Assembly: GCA_028868515.1 (NCBI GenBank)
Contig: JAGWUI010000009.1
Span: 48,785 to 112,784, forward strand
Direction: 5' to 3'
Source: Gammaproteobacteria bacterium
GTDB taxonomy: Bacteria > Pseudomonadota > Gammaproteobacteria > Pseudomonadales > Moraxellaceae
Length of the DNA stretch: 64,000 nucleotides
Shown here: piece by piece, positions 47,626 through 55,561 of the stretch
Position numbering within the stretch: the first letter of the stretch is position 1
Layout of the letters: the number at the start of each line of letters is the position of its first letter
Notes under the pieces: model-generated
Database searches by the model: none
Seen by the model: only the letters and a program-made list of their open reading frames with translations
What the model was told of the DNA's origin: nothing
Program-made: the position numbers and the translations under genes

Positions 47626-49020
47626 TCAAGATTGCTTATAAAGAGTAATCAGCATCCGAGCGCCATCAGAAGCATGAGCAATCATGCTAATTGCTGAGAA
47701 AATACCATTTGCCCCATTCGTGGTCGCCGCAAAAAAGCGCATCGCGGATAATCCAGAAAGAGTACTCAAGTCGTTATTACACGTTGCACCTGAGCTCGGC
47801 AAACTCGAAGCAGCTAATGAAACATTAAATAAATTATGATTGGTATTTGGATCTGCTAATAATAAAGTACCTGTTATGGCGCAAAGATCACCACTCGTAT
47901 TAGTGTAAGTTCCAGTAATTACACCCATATTATTGATGGAAAATTTATATTGATTGATTCCTGTATTGACAATCCAGTTGCCAGCTACACTAGATTGTGT
48001 CACTGCGTAGCCATTGGCTGGGCCATATGTCAAACTCAGTGGAGATGGATTTGTAGAAAAAGATTGAGTATTTGCAGTAAAGGACTGCTTAAGTAAAAAT
48101 GATCCTGTTCCTGTCGCAGGTACAGATACTCGATTCGATGGTAATACATTAGAATAAGAAATTGACGATGAATTAAGTGTCCATGCAGAACCTGTAATTT
48201 GTAACGAACCAAACAAGCTGCTATTCACATCATAATATGCAATATTATTTGCGCTATCGATCAATGCCACTCCTGTCGGGGTAGTATAAAGCCCCTCAAA
48301 AGTTGTGGATGAATCCGCCTTCGTTGAACCACTCTCAGGAAATATGCTAGGTACTGGTGTAGCGCCGTAAGCAACCAATTGATTTGCTGCATCCACTGCA
48401 ATAGTGAGAGACACAGGCGAAGCCGCTGAATATTGGCTATTACCTCCCTGAGTCGCTGTAATAATACAACTTCCAGGAACTGTGCTAATCACATCCAACA
48501 TCATGCCTGAAACAGTACAAACAGTAGGCGTCTGACTTGTCAAAGTAATCGGAAAGCCTGAGGTCGCAGTGGAAGTTACTGGAAATACCTCACCAACCAC
48601 TAATGGAGGAATTGCCAAATTAATGGTCTGCGCACCGACAACAACCGATTGAGTTACTGATTGAGCCGCAGAGAAAGAAGTATTACCGGCTTGATTTGCT
48701 GTAATACTACATGTTCCAAAAGATACACCCGTAATTGTATTACCCGAAACCGTGCAGATTGTAGGTGTTGTAGAGGTGTAAGTCACAGGAAGACCAGAAG
48801 TAGCCGTCGTTGTTACGTTGGCAGAAGTCCGAACCCCTACCACTGGAATCGAAAAATTATTGATTGATTGAGCTGTAAGTTGTTGTGTGGATGTCGTCGC
48901 AGCAGGCGGTGTTGTCGTCGTAGGAGTTGTCGATGATGAGCTATCGCCTCCACTTCCCCCACCGCAAGCAGATAAAAAAAGCGGCGTCGTTATTGCTGTA
49001 ATTAATGCAATCTTTTTCAT
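47626..49020 (-). CDS. Lipoprotein with repeated Ig-like modules
   Basis: A 464-residue predicted outer-membrane lipoprotein. It begins MKKIALITAITTPLFLSACG, with the lipobox LSAC and the modified cysteine near residue 19. A low-complexity Ser/Thr linker follows, then two related modules of about 85 residues each: TATSGLPVTYTSTTPTICTV with a later GTCSITANQAGNTSFSAA, and TATSGFPITLTSQTPTVCTV with a later GSCIITATQGGNSQYSAA. Each has a Cys pair and an Ig-like beta pattern, as in large bacterial surface proteins. The C-terminal half is beta-rich with no recognised domain. The start at 49020 is chosen for the lipobox; the frame is open 60 codons further. Confidence 0.8.
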   Translation of the reverse strand: MKKIALITAITTPLFLSACGGGSGGDSSSSTTPTTTTPPAATTSTQQLTAQSINNFSIPVVGVRTSANVTTTATSGLPVTYTSTTPTICTVSGNTITGVSFGTCSITANQAGNTSFSAAQSVTQSVVVGAQTINLAIPPLVVGEVFPVTSTATSGFPITLTSQTPTVCTVSGMMLDVISTVPGSCIITATQGGNSQYSAASPVSLTIAVDAANQLVAYGATPVPSIFPESGSTKADSSTTFEGLYTTPTGVALIDSANNIAYYDVNSSLFGSLQITGSAWTLNSSSISYSNVLPSNRVSVPATGTGSFLLKQSFTANTQSFSTNPSPLSLTYGPANGYAVTQSSVAGNWIVNTGINQYKFSINNMGVITGTYTNTSGDLCAITGTLLLADPNTNHNLFNVSLAASSLPSSGATCNNDLSTLSGLSAMRFFAATTNGANGIFSAISMIAHASDGARMLITLYKQS

Positions 49021-49189
49021 ATTTATTTCTTGATTCATCTGGATATTTTTTCCTAAAAATGGCTGAGCTAACACGTTCGACCTTGTGCCGCCTGAGACTA
49101 CAAGATTAGATATAGTGTTACAACTGTCAAAGTTTGCGAAACTAGATATTATTTTTTCTTTATTTTTTATAAAGATGATTGACAAAAAA

Positions 49190-49227
49190 ATATCCCCCAT
49201 AGATTGATTGCAACCTATGGGGGATAT
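49190..49227 (-). terminator. Rho-independent terminator of fumC
   Basis: Perfect 13-bp stem ATATCCCCCATAG / CTATGGGGGATAT with a 12-base loop; on the minus strand seven T follow directly. It lies about 40 bases past the fumC stop. Confidence 0.93.
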
Positions 49228-49267
49228 AAAGTCAGGCGACTAGAGTTTATTTAAACACTCAATGAAA

Positions 49268-50659
49268 TCAAGAATGTGTCATATCGAGTGGTACAACCCA
49301 TTGCGCAAACTCAGTTTCAGTCACGTAACCGAGCGCCAGTGCCGCTTCTTTCAGGCTTGTGCCTTCTTTATGTGCTTTCTTCGCAATCGCAGCTGCTTTG
49401 TCATAACCGATATGCGGGTTGAGTGCGGTGACTTGCATCAGATTCTTTGCCAAGTTTTCTTCGATTTTTGGCAGGTTTGGTTCGATACCAACCGCACAGT
49501 TATCGTTGAATGCCAAGCAAGAATCAGAGATCAATTGAATGCTCTCTAACACGTTATGAACCATGACTGGTTTGAACACGTTCAATTGGAAGTTACCTTG
49601 GCTGCCTGCGAATGCAACCGCAGCATCATTACCAAACACTTGCACCGCAACCATGGTCATTGCTTCGCTTTGTGTTGGGTTAACTTTACCTGGCATGATC
49701 GAGCTGCCTGGTTCGTTTTCTGGAATGTTCAACTCGCCAATACCGTTGCGTGGACCACTCGCCAACCAACGTACGTCGTTTGCCATTTTCATCAGCGCAC
49801 CAGCCAGTGTACGCAGGCTTGCAGAAGTTTGCACGAGTGCATCATGTGCGCTCAATGAAGCAAATTTGTTTGCTGCTGATTTAAATGGGAAACCAGTTTC
49901 TTTTTCATAGTAGCTAGCTGCGAGCGCACCAAATTTTGGATGTGCATTTAAGCCTGTACCCACTGCTGTACCGCCGATTGCGAGTTCATACAAACCAACG
50001 AGTGCATGACGAGTTTCTGCAATGCAGTAGTCCAATTGAGCAACCCAACCACCGATTTCTTGACCCAAAGTAATTGGTGTTGCGTCTTGCAAATGAGTAC
50101 GACCGACTTTTACCAAATCTTTGTACTGTTCAGCTTTTGCCGCCAATGTGTCACGCAGAACTTTTACGCTTGGGAATAATTTTTCGTTCAGTTCCAACAC
50201 CACAGCGATGTGCATTGCTGTTGGGAATGTGTCGTTACTTGATTGGCCACGGTTTACATGGTCGTTCGGGTGAACTGGAGTTTTGCTGCCTAATACGCCA
50301 CCAGCAATTTCAATCGCACGGTTTGAAATCACTTCGTTTGAGTTCATGTTGCTTTGTGTGCCTGAACCAGTTTGGAACACAACCAGTGGGAAATGCGCGT
50401 CTAATTTACCTGCGATGACTTCGTCAGCTGCTTGGATGATCAGTGCTGCAACTTCTTCTGAGATTTGACCTAAATCGCGGTTTGCTTCTGCTGCGCCTTT
50501 TTTGAGGATACCGAGGCTGCGAATCATTGGACGGGTGAATTTAAAACGATCTACACCGATTGGGAAGTTTTGAATACTACGTTGGGTTTGTGCACCCCAG
50601 TAACGGCTGTTTTCTACGTCCAGCGCGCCCATCGTGTCGGTTTCAATACGAGTAGTCAT
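49268..50659 (-). CDS. fumC: Fumarate hydratase, class II (FumC)
   Basis: Iron-independent fumarase of the TCA cycle, converting fumarate to L-malate. The 463-residue protein carries the superfamily signature [15 protein letters not shown] (about 317-331), the substrate-binding [14 protein letters not shown] and [14 protein letters not shown], and [10 protein letters not shown] with the catalytic histidine. Length and sequence are as usual for FumC. A strong terminator follows. In the leader a TATAAT (minus strand near 50740) could be a -10 box without a clear -35. Being oxidation-resistant, FumC is often induced under iron limitation or oxidative stress, but no Fur or SoxS site was identified. 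Confidence 0.97.
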   Translation of the reverse strand: MTTRIETDTMGALDVENSRYWGAQTQRSIQNFPIGVDRFKFTRPMIRSLGILKKGAAEANRDLGQISEEVAALIIQAADEVIAGKLDAHFPLVVFQTGSGTQSNMNSNEVISNRAIEIAGGVLGSKTPVHPNDHVNRGQSSNDTFPTAMHIAVVLELNEKLFPSVKVLRDTLAAKAEQYKDLVKVGRTHLQDATPITLGQEIGGWVAQLDYCIAETRHALVGLYELAIGGTAVGTGLNAHPKFGALAASYYEKETGFPFKSAANKFASLSAHDALVQTSASLRTLAGALMKMANDVRWLASGPRNGIGELNIPENEPGSSIMPGKVNPTQSEAMTMVAVQVFGNDAAVAFAGSQGNFQLNVFKPVMVHNVLESIQLISDSCLAFNDNCAVGIEPNLPKIEENLAKNLMQVTALNPHIGYDKAAAIAKKAHKEGTSLKEAALALGYVTETEFAQWVVPLDMTHS

Positions 50660-51146
50660 GGTATTCCTCTATTTAAGTGGTCGTTTAAATGCGCTCTTGT
50701 GAAGTACATTTTTTGTACGTGAAAAATATGTCGCGAGATTATACAAAAATTTGCTAATCCTTGGGTGGGTTTATGACATTTTAAAGTTTGATGTTTGGTA
50801 TATCTTGAATATTGAAAAATAGACTACTCCAATAAAAACTATAAGTCTTCTTGACCTAACCTCGGCTAAATGACATATTCAGCGCTACATTTATTAATTA
50901 GAAATTCCTCAATTAGTACTTAAGTTTTACTATTTTTCAATAATTTATAGATTTTTCATGCTCACAAAATGCATAAATTCCATTAAAAAGCATACGTCCT
51001 AACTTTTTATTGATTGCTTTTGCATGAATCCCATTAATTTAGTTTTGACATCCTCCCTAACTATAAAAGGTAGGGATGTTAACTTTACACAGCATCTCTA
51101 CGACAGTTAGAATCCAATTACTAAAACTAATAATCAAGGAACAGAT
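50660..51146. other. AT-rich spacer between fumC and the zinc-ribbon gene
   Basis: About 490 bases of strongly AT-rich DNA with no good coding frame. The only clear structure is the IS200/IS605-like hairpin at 51042-51083. Short inverted repeats such as GTACAttttTTGTAC near 50705 lie in the fumC leader. Confidence 0.5.
51042..51083. mobile_element. IS200/IS605-like end hairpin (relict, no transposase)
   Basis: AGTTTTGACATCCTCCCTAA, then a short loop, then GGTAGGGATGTTAAC. The opening TTTTGACATCCTCC and the imperfect palindrome ACATCC-TCCC / GGTAGGGATGT resemble terminal hairpins of IS200/IS605-family elements. No transposase or second end is present, so this may be a solo end or a chance match. 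Confidence 0.4.
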
Positions 51147-51668
51147 ATGGCTATTATTTCTTGCTATGAATGCGACGGAAAAGTAAGCGATACTGCTGCG
51201 AGTTGTCCGCACTGCGGCGCACCATCCAAATCAAATGCTCTGATAATAAACAATAACCTTATGACAAATAGCGAGCTTCTTCCACCTATTTTGGAGCGTA
51301 CACAAAACAGAGAGTTGATCTATTTTGATAATACGTCCGTCATTGTTTCCAATACCCGCGTTCTGACTACAAGCAACGGTAAAACATTTGCGATACGCAA
51401 TATTGGGGCTGTTCAAAAAAGAGTAAAAGAAGCTCCTAAACTAGCATGGATCATTATAGGTGTTCTTGTAGCCGCTTTTGGACATAGTTCTATTGTTGCA
51501 ATTGCCATTGGTATAGCATTCATTGCCATCGGCTTATCACTAAAACATACTTATTTCGTATGTCTTACAATTGCTGACATTCCCAATCATGCAATACAAA
51601 GTACAGATGAGAATTTGATTGATAAAATAATTCAAGCAATCAACCAATCAGTAGCTGACTACCGTTAA
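51147..51668 (+). CDS. Zinc-ribbon membrane protein (DUF6232-like)
   Basis: A 173-residue protein. The N-terminal zinc ribbon has CYECDGKVSDTAASCPHCGA (residues 6-25, two CxxC pairs). A beta-rich region follows (LIYFDNTSVIVSNTRVLTT), then two adjacent membrane helices (about 98-113 and 115-133) and a helical tail. The middle pattern is like DUF6232 proteins, in which a tandem-helix hairpin inserts in the inner membrane; function unknown. AAGGA lies 6 bases before the ATG. It starts a series of four small rightward genes with no known partners. Confidence 0.75.
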   Translation: MAIISCYECDGKVSDTAASCPHCGAPSKSNALIINNNLMTNSELLPPILERTQNRELIYFDNTSVIVSNTRVLTTSNGKTFAIRNIGAVQKRVKEAPKLAWIIIGVLVAAFGHSSIVAIAIGIAFIAIGLSLKHTYFVCLTIADIPNHAIQSTDENLIDKIIQAINQSVADYR

Positions 51669-51775
51669 TACTTATATAAATAAAAATTTACGTAGGCTCT
51701 TACTTAATTTCTGCTGCAGGTTATGATCTACCTCAGCACCAACATTTAAACCACAAAAGCGAAGAGTTCTCGTAT

Positions 51776-52033
51776 ATGAAAGAAGTGAATATGGCTACGC
51801 CAAGCAATAAAGTTGACGTCAAACTAATCAAGAAGGACGGGTCGGAGGAAAAGATTTTGAAAGTCGAATTTTTTCCGAAAGCTAAAGTTCTTCTTTTGAA
51901 CGGAACAAACTCAAATATCAATATAAATCAGAGTAGTATTGATGGCATATCAATACAAGGCGAGTCGTATGCCATTGCAAGTGTTGAAATAACCGAGAGT
52001 AGGATTACTCTTGTTCATGTTCAAGCAAAGTAA
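51776..52033 (+). CDS. Hypothetical protein (85 aa)
   Basis: A small beta-rich protein of unknown function containing VDVKLIKKDGSEEKILKVEF and NGTNSNININQSSIDGISI. The composition is protein-like, without membrane segments or signal peptide. GAAGAG about 9 bases before the ATG at 51776 supports this start; a second ATG five codons on (51791) has AGAAG upstream and is equally possible. It lies 107 bases behind the zinc-ribbon gene on the same strand. Confidence 0.6.
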   Translation: MKEVNMATPSNKVDVKLIKKDGSEEKILKVEFFPKAKVLLLNGTNSNININQSSIDGISIQGESYAIASVEITESRITLVHVQAK

Positions 52034-52145
52034 GGGAAATGGCTATTTCGACACTCCCTAACTATTCGCTGCAAGCGTGACGACTCAGACGAGCCATGAC
52101 CTGAGTTCAATCGTTATTCCTCAACTTCCCGACAGTGAGCCGCTG

Positions 52146-52613
52146 ATGAAAAAATTACTTCTTGCTACTAGCTTAGTTGCGATAGTTCCTACGATAGTGA
52201 ATGCCGTAACCCTGATCGATTGCAAAAATGAAGATTCAAATAACTCAATAACGTCTATTTGGCCAGCGCCTTACCTATCTGATTCTGGTTTACTCTGTTT
52301 CGATGTTAAAGGATGGCCTAAATTTTCTGGCTCAAATTGTGTCGCCAATGGTAAAAAGATTCGTTGGACAGGTTTGGTAATCGTGTCGGAAGATGATGAA
52401 TCACAAGGCAGAGACTCAACTAATTTTCGCGTATCAAAACCAACCGTCAACGAAAACAATATTGAGTACCTCATTGAATGGTCTCGCGGAAGCACGTGGA
52501 GACCTATGCAACATGTTGCAATAAATCGCCTTACAGGTGTCGCGGTGAATTATTTCGTGCTCGCACACGGTGGAGAAACATATCAGTGTAGTGCTGGCAA
52601 AAAAGTGTTCTAA
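52146..52613 (+). CDS. Small exported hypothetical protein (155 aa)
   Basis: Predicted periplasmic protein. With the start at 52146 it begins with a clear signal peptide MKKLLLATSLVAIVPTIVNA (cleavage after NA). The mature part has four cysteines (DCKN, LLCFD, SNCVANG, YQCSAG), probably two disulfides, and is beta-rich with WPKFSG and IEWSRGSTWRPMQHVAINRL. No family recognised. The frame stays open to a GTG at 52077, but that would bury the signal peptide. The ribosome site is weak (GTGAG). Downstream lies an unusual spacer with repeated hairpins. Confidence 0.7.
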   Translation: MKKLLLATSLVAIVPTIVNAVTLIDCKNEDSNNSITSIWPAPYLSDSGLLCFDVKGWPKFSGSNCVANGKKIRWTGLVIVSEDDESQGRDSTNFRVSKPTVNENNIEYLIEWSRGSTWRPMQHVAINRLTGVAVNYFVLAHGGETYQCSAGKKVF

Positions 52614-52638
52614 TTTTATTCAATGAAGCCCGAGCAGA

Positions 52639-52773
52639 TCGCAATAAGCCCAAGCGCATTGCGACAGCAGAAATAAAACCCATGCACAGCATGTAAAATT
52701 CCAAACAATCCCACAAGTAAATTGTGTTTGTATATCATATGCACATGTCGCAATGCCCTTTGGTTATTGCGAC
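52639..52773 (+). other. Two hairpins sharing one stem sequence, candidate structured leader
   Basis: Arm pair TCGCAAT (52639-52645) / ATTGCGA (52658-52664) and pair GTCGCAAT (52747-52754) / ATTGCGAC (52766-52773). As the stems are the same sequence, arm 1 can also pair with arm 4 and arm 2 with arm 3, giving mutually exclusive folds. A terminator hairpin follows at 52808, then the gene at 52868. Confidence 0.55.
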
Positions 52774-52807
52774 CTACGCTTGCTTTGAACCAGTAGTAGG
52801 CAAGGAG

Positions 52808-52829
52808 AAAAGGCGGTTGCGCCTTTTTT
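52808..52829 (+). terminator. Rho-independent terminator upstream of the gene at 52868
   Basis: Perfect 8-bp stem AAAAGGCG / CGCCTTTT with a GTTG loop and T run. It lies 194 bases after the exported-protein stop and 39 bases before the next start, so it either ends the upstream message or works as an attenuator for the downstream gene. Confidence 0.8.
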
Positions 52830-52867
52830 CATATCAAATTTTCGAGATTTTAGGTGTTGGACGCGAC

Positions 52868-53395
52868 ATGAAAAAAACTGTCATCTTTGTAGTGATCATT
52901 GTAAGCGTGATTGTGCTGTCGGTTGTTGGCAGAAATTTTGTTAAGCAAAAAATGGCCGACCAAGCCGCCAAAAGTCCCGTCAATGTCGAACAGCCTGCCG
53001 TCGCCAAGGTCGCCTTAGCGTTTGATAATGCTGACGAAGCTGCACGATTTGAGGCGATCACGCATCTGATCAACGCCAAAAACAAAGACCTGTCTCTACC
53101 CCGCGAGATCAAGACAGGCATGTCGTTTGAGCATATCGACATGCAGGACGGCAGCAACATGATCGAAGCCAAGTTCCGCTTCACCAATGATATTGCCAAA
53201 GACGTACAAGTCGCCAAAGCCAAGTCTGAATTCCGCCAGATGAAAATGAGCCTCTGCGCCATGATGACCAACCTATCATCAGAAAACCAAGCTGCTCTGT
53301 TCAATCAACATACTTTCTATCGGGTCAAGTTTTACGATAAGAGCGATGTGTTTGTGGCGAACGAAGATTTGGAATTAGTGAATTGTGTGGGATGA
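52868..53395 (+). CDS. Membrane-anchored hypothetical protein (175 aa)
   Basis: A 175-residue protein with an N-terminal membrane helix (about 4-23, VIFVVIIVSVIVLSVVG), then a predicted periplasmic domain containing DNADEAARFEAITHLINAKN and LPREIKTGMSFEHIDMQDGS, with Cys near 136 and at the C-terminal VNCVG. The pattern (short anchor, one mixed domain with two cysteines) resembles uncharacterised periplasmic proteins of Moraxellaceae; no family is recognised. Start is the ATG at 52868; the frame runs 48 codons further upstream through the terminator hairpin, which argues against the longer form. GC content is higher than for the three genes before it. Confidence 0.68.
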   Translation: MKKTVIFVVIIVSVIVLSVVGRNFVKQKMADQAAKSPVNVEQPAVAKVALAFDNADEAARFEAITHLINAKNKDLSLPREIKTGMSFEHIDMQDGSNMIEAKFRFTNDIAKDVQVAKAKSEFRQMKMSLCAMMTNLSSENQAALFNQHTFYRVKFYDKSDVFVANEDLELVNCVG

Positions 53396-53487
53396 TTTGG
53401 GGTTGTTCGAGGGCTATCAAGCACTATCGAAAAAGTCGCGTAAGAAAAAATCAACTCCCTTCAAAAACAAACCAGAACCTAATACAC

Positions 53488-53522
53488 AAAAAAGCCCAAT
53501 ATTCACCGAACATTGGGCTTTT
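53488..53522. terminator. Bidirectional terminator between converging genes
   Basis: Stem AAAAAAGCCCAAT / ATTGGGCTTTT with a loop of about 11 bases, A and T tails on the two sides. It serves the isovaleryl-CoA dehydrogenase gene (leftward) and the gene ending at 53395 (rightward). Confidence 0.9.
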
Positions 53523-53536
53523 GATTTGTAAACAAC

Positions 53537-54700
53537 TTACTTCGTTTCGTTAAACAACTCACGACCAATCAGCATACGGCGGATTTCTGAAGTGCCCGCG
53601 CCGATCTCGAATAGCTTCGCATCGCGCCACAAACGACCTGCTGGGTAATCATTGATATAACCATTACCACCCAAGACTTGAATCGCTTGGCCTGCCATCC
53701 ACGTTGCTTTTTCCGCAACATACAGAATCGCACCCGCCGCATCTTTACGCACAGGCTCACCACGATCAGCAGCCTTTGCAACCGCATACAAGTAAGCCAC
53801 ACATGCATTGTAGCCTACATACATATCCGCGAGTTTGCCTTGCATCAATTGGAACTCACCAATCGCTTGACCAAACTGCTTACGCTCATGGACATAAGGC
53901 ACAACCAAATCCAGCGCAGCCGCCATAATTCCCAATGGCCCTGCACCGATCACGATACGCTCATAATCCAGACCTGACATGAGTACCTTCACGCCGCCAT
54001 TCACTTTACCCAAGACATTCTCAACAGGAACACGGCAGTTTTCAAAAATCAGCTCACAAGTATTTGAACCACGCAAACCGAGTTTATCGAGTTTCTGTGC
54101 AGTGCTAAAACCAGCAAAGCCTTTCTCGATAATGAACGCGGTAATGCCTTTTGAATGGGCTGCCAAGTCGGTTTTGGCATAGACAACCAACGTGTCTGCA
54201 TCTGGACCATTGGTAATCCACATTTTATTACCGTTTAGAACGTAATGATCACCATCCAAATCGGCACGTAACTTCATGCTAACCACGTCAGAACCCGCAC
54301 CCGGTTCAGACATTGCCAATGCGCCGATATGCTCGCCGCTGACCAGTTTCGGTAAATACTTTTGCTTTTGTGCTGCGGTGCCATTCAGATGAATTTGATT
54401 CACACACAGGTTTGAATGCGCGCCATAAGACAAGCCCACTGCCGCCGATGCACGAGAGATTTCTTCTGCGACGATCACATGCGCCAAATAGCCCATATTC
54501 ACACCACCGTATTCTTCGGCTACGGTCATGCCGAGAACACCCAAGTCACCCATCTTGCGCCACAGCTCTAATGGAAAATGATTTTCCTTATCGAAGTCTT
54601 GGGCAAATGGCGTGATTTCTTTGGCTGCGAATTGACGCACGCTATCGCGTAAGGCAACTAATTCAGGTGACAAATCATGATTAAAACTGGAGATATACAT
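53537..54700 (-). CDS. Isovaleryl-CoA dehydrogenase
   Basis: FAD enzyme oxidising isovaleryl-CoA to 3-methylcrotonyl-CoA in leucine degradation. The 387-residue protein has [35 protein letters not shown] and, decisively, the base glutamate in the helix [15 protein letters not shown], while the position used by other acyl-CoA dehydrogenases reads [12 protein letters not shown]; this arrangement is diagnostic for isovaleryl-CoA dehydrogenase and near relatives. The symbol liuA or ivd would apply. The liu genes liuB, C, D and E are not beside it; the carboxylase and hydratase downstream in coordinate order fit the Atu pathway better. Substrate not fully proven: citronellyl-CoA dehydrogenases are related. 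Confidence 0.88.
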   Translation of the reverse strand: MYISSFNHDLSPELVALRDSVRQFAAKEITPFAQDFDKENHFPLELWRKMGDLGVLGMTVAEEYGGVNMGYLAHVIVAEEISRASAAVGLSYGAHSNLCVNQIHLNGTAAQKQKYLPKLVSGEHIGALAMSEPGAGSDVVSMKLRADLDGDHYVLNGNKMWITNGPDADTLVVYAKTDLAAHSKGITAFIIEKGFAGFSTAQKLDKLGLRGSNTCELIFENCRVPVENVLGKVNGGVKVLMSGLDYERIVIGAGPLGIMAAALDLVVPYVHERKQFGQAIGEFQLMQGKLADMYVGYNACVAYLYAVAKAADRGEPVRKDAAGAILYVAEKATWMAGQAIQVLGGNGYINDYPAGRLWRDAKLFEIGAGTSEIRRMLIGRELFNETK

Positions 54701-54855
54701 AATGGTTTAGCATCCTTAAAAACATTTTCTAAAAAATAACGATTTCGAAATCAACATTAAAAACGGGTCTTCAAAAACTTCCTCGCAGGATTTTTTTATA
54801 GTTCTACCTCAATACAAGGTATCATGACGTGATTAGCGCAGCCCAAAACAGACAC

Positions 54856-55137
54856 ATGACATCGAATTCGACCCCATCCACTCAAAGCAAACCTAGTCCA
54901 AGCAAACAAGCCGATCCTTTACACGGTCTAACGCTTGCCGTTTTGCTGGAACGCCTCGTCACGTTATATGGCTGGGATGAACTCGCGCGGTTCGTCAATA
55001 TTCGTTGTTTCACGCATGACCCAAGCATCAAATCCAGCTTAATTTTCTTGCGCCGTACCCCTTGGGCAAGGCAACAAGTTGAAGATCTTTACGTCAAATA
55101 TGGTCATGCTGATTGGCAAGAATCCAAATTAGATTAA
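54856..55137 (+). CDS. VF530-type DNA-binding family protein (DUF2132)
   Basis: A 93-residue protein; its C-terminal two-thirds match the DUF2132/VF530 family: [20 protein letters not shown], then [20 protein letters not shown] and [13 protein letters not shown]530 of Vibrio was solved as a small helical protein with suspected DNA-binding role; no function is proven. The N-terminal 25 residues are Ser/Thr/Pro/Lys-rich. The ATG at 54856 is chosen; a GTG nine codons upstream is possible and no strong ribosome site is seen. It runs rightward together with the RRM gene, opposite to the surrounding atu/ivd genes. Confidence 0.87.
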   Translation: MTSNSTPSTQSKPSPSKQADPLHGLTLAVLLERLVTLYGWDELARFVNIRCFTHDPSIKSSLIFLRRTPWARQQVEDLYVKYGHADWQESKLD

Positions 55138-55196
55138 CCTCACTTTGCATCTCAAATTCTATTCAAACTTTTCACATTTAAAGCTGGGAACACACC

Positions 55197-55442
55197 ATGA
55201 AAATCATTGCTCGCAACCTATCTCGTGAAACCACTGAAGCTGAGCTTCATGCACTCTTCGCCGAGTTTGGCGAGGTTCAATCCTGCACTTTAGTTTTAGA
55301 CAAAGCGACAGGTAAATCTAAAGGCTTCGGTTTTCTTGAAATGCAACTCTACGAAGCTCGCACCGCCATCAAACGTCTAAACGCCAAAAAGATTGGCGGC
55401 AGCGTGATTCGCGTCAAAGAAGCTGAAGAAACACCGAAGTAA
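55197..55442 (+). CDS. RNA-recognition-motif (RRM) protein
   Basis: An 81-residue single-RRM RNA-binding protein of the bacterial Rbp type. It has RNP2 (IIARNLSRETTE) and RNP1 (KSKGFGFLEM) with their aromatic residues, and a C-terminal basic/acidic tail. Such proteins are found in cyanobacteria and many gammaproteobacteria and may act in cold response or RNA handling; the role here is unknown. A likely ribosome site is AAAGCTGGG about 10 bases upstream. It converges with atuF; the palindromic repeat copy 4 lies between their stops and could serve as a bidirectional end for both. Confidence 0.92.
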   Translation: MKIIARNLSRETTEAELHALFAEFGEVQSCTLVLDKATGKSKGFGFLEMQLYEARTAIKRLNAKKIGGSVIRVKEAEETPK

Positions 55443-55452
55443 TCCCTAACGC

Positions 55453-55552
55453 TTTGAAGTCTTCCCCTGAGGGGGAAGATTTAGATGGGGATGGTCTTAA
55501 AGTAAAAATCAAAAGCGTCCCCATCCCAGCCTTCCCCTTGAAGGGGAAGGAG
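55453..55552. repeat. Palindromic intergenic repeat, REPIN/MITE-like, copy 4
   Basis: Starts TTTGAAGTCTTCCCC and ends GGGGAAGGAG, same orientation as copy 1. Terminal hairpins CTTCCCCTGAGGGGGAAG and CTTCCCCTTGAAGGGGAAG; inner arms GATGGGGATGG and CCCCATCCC. It fills the gap between the converging RRM and atuF stops. Confidence 0.93.
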
Positions 55553-55561
55553 CTTCAAACA

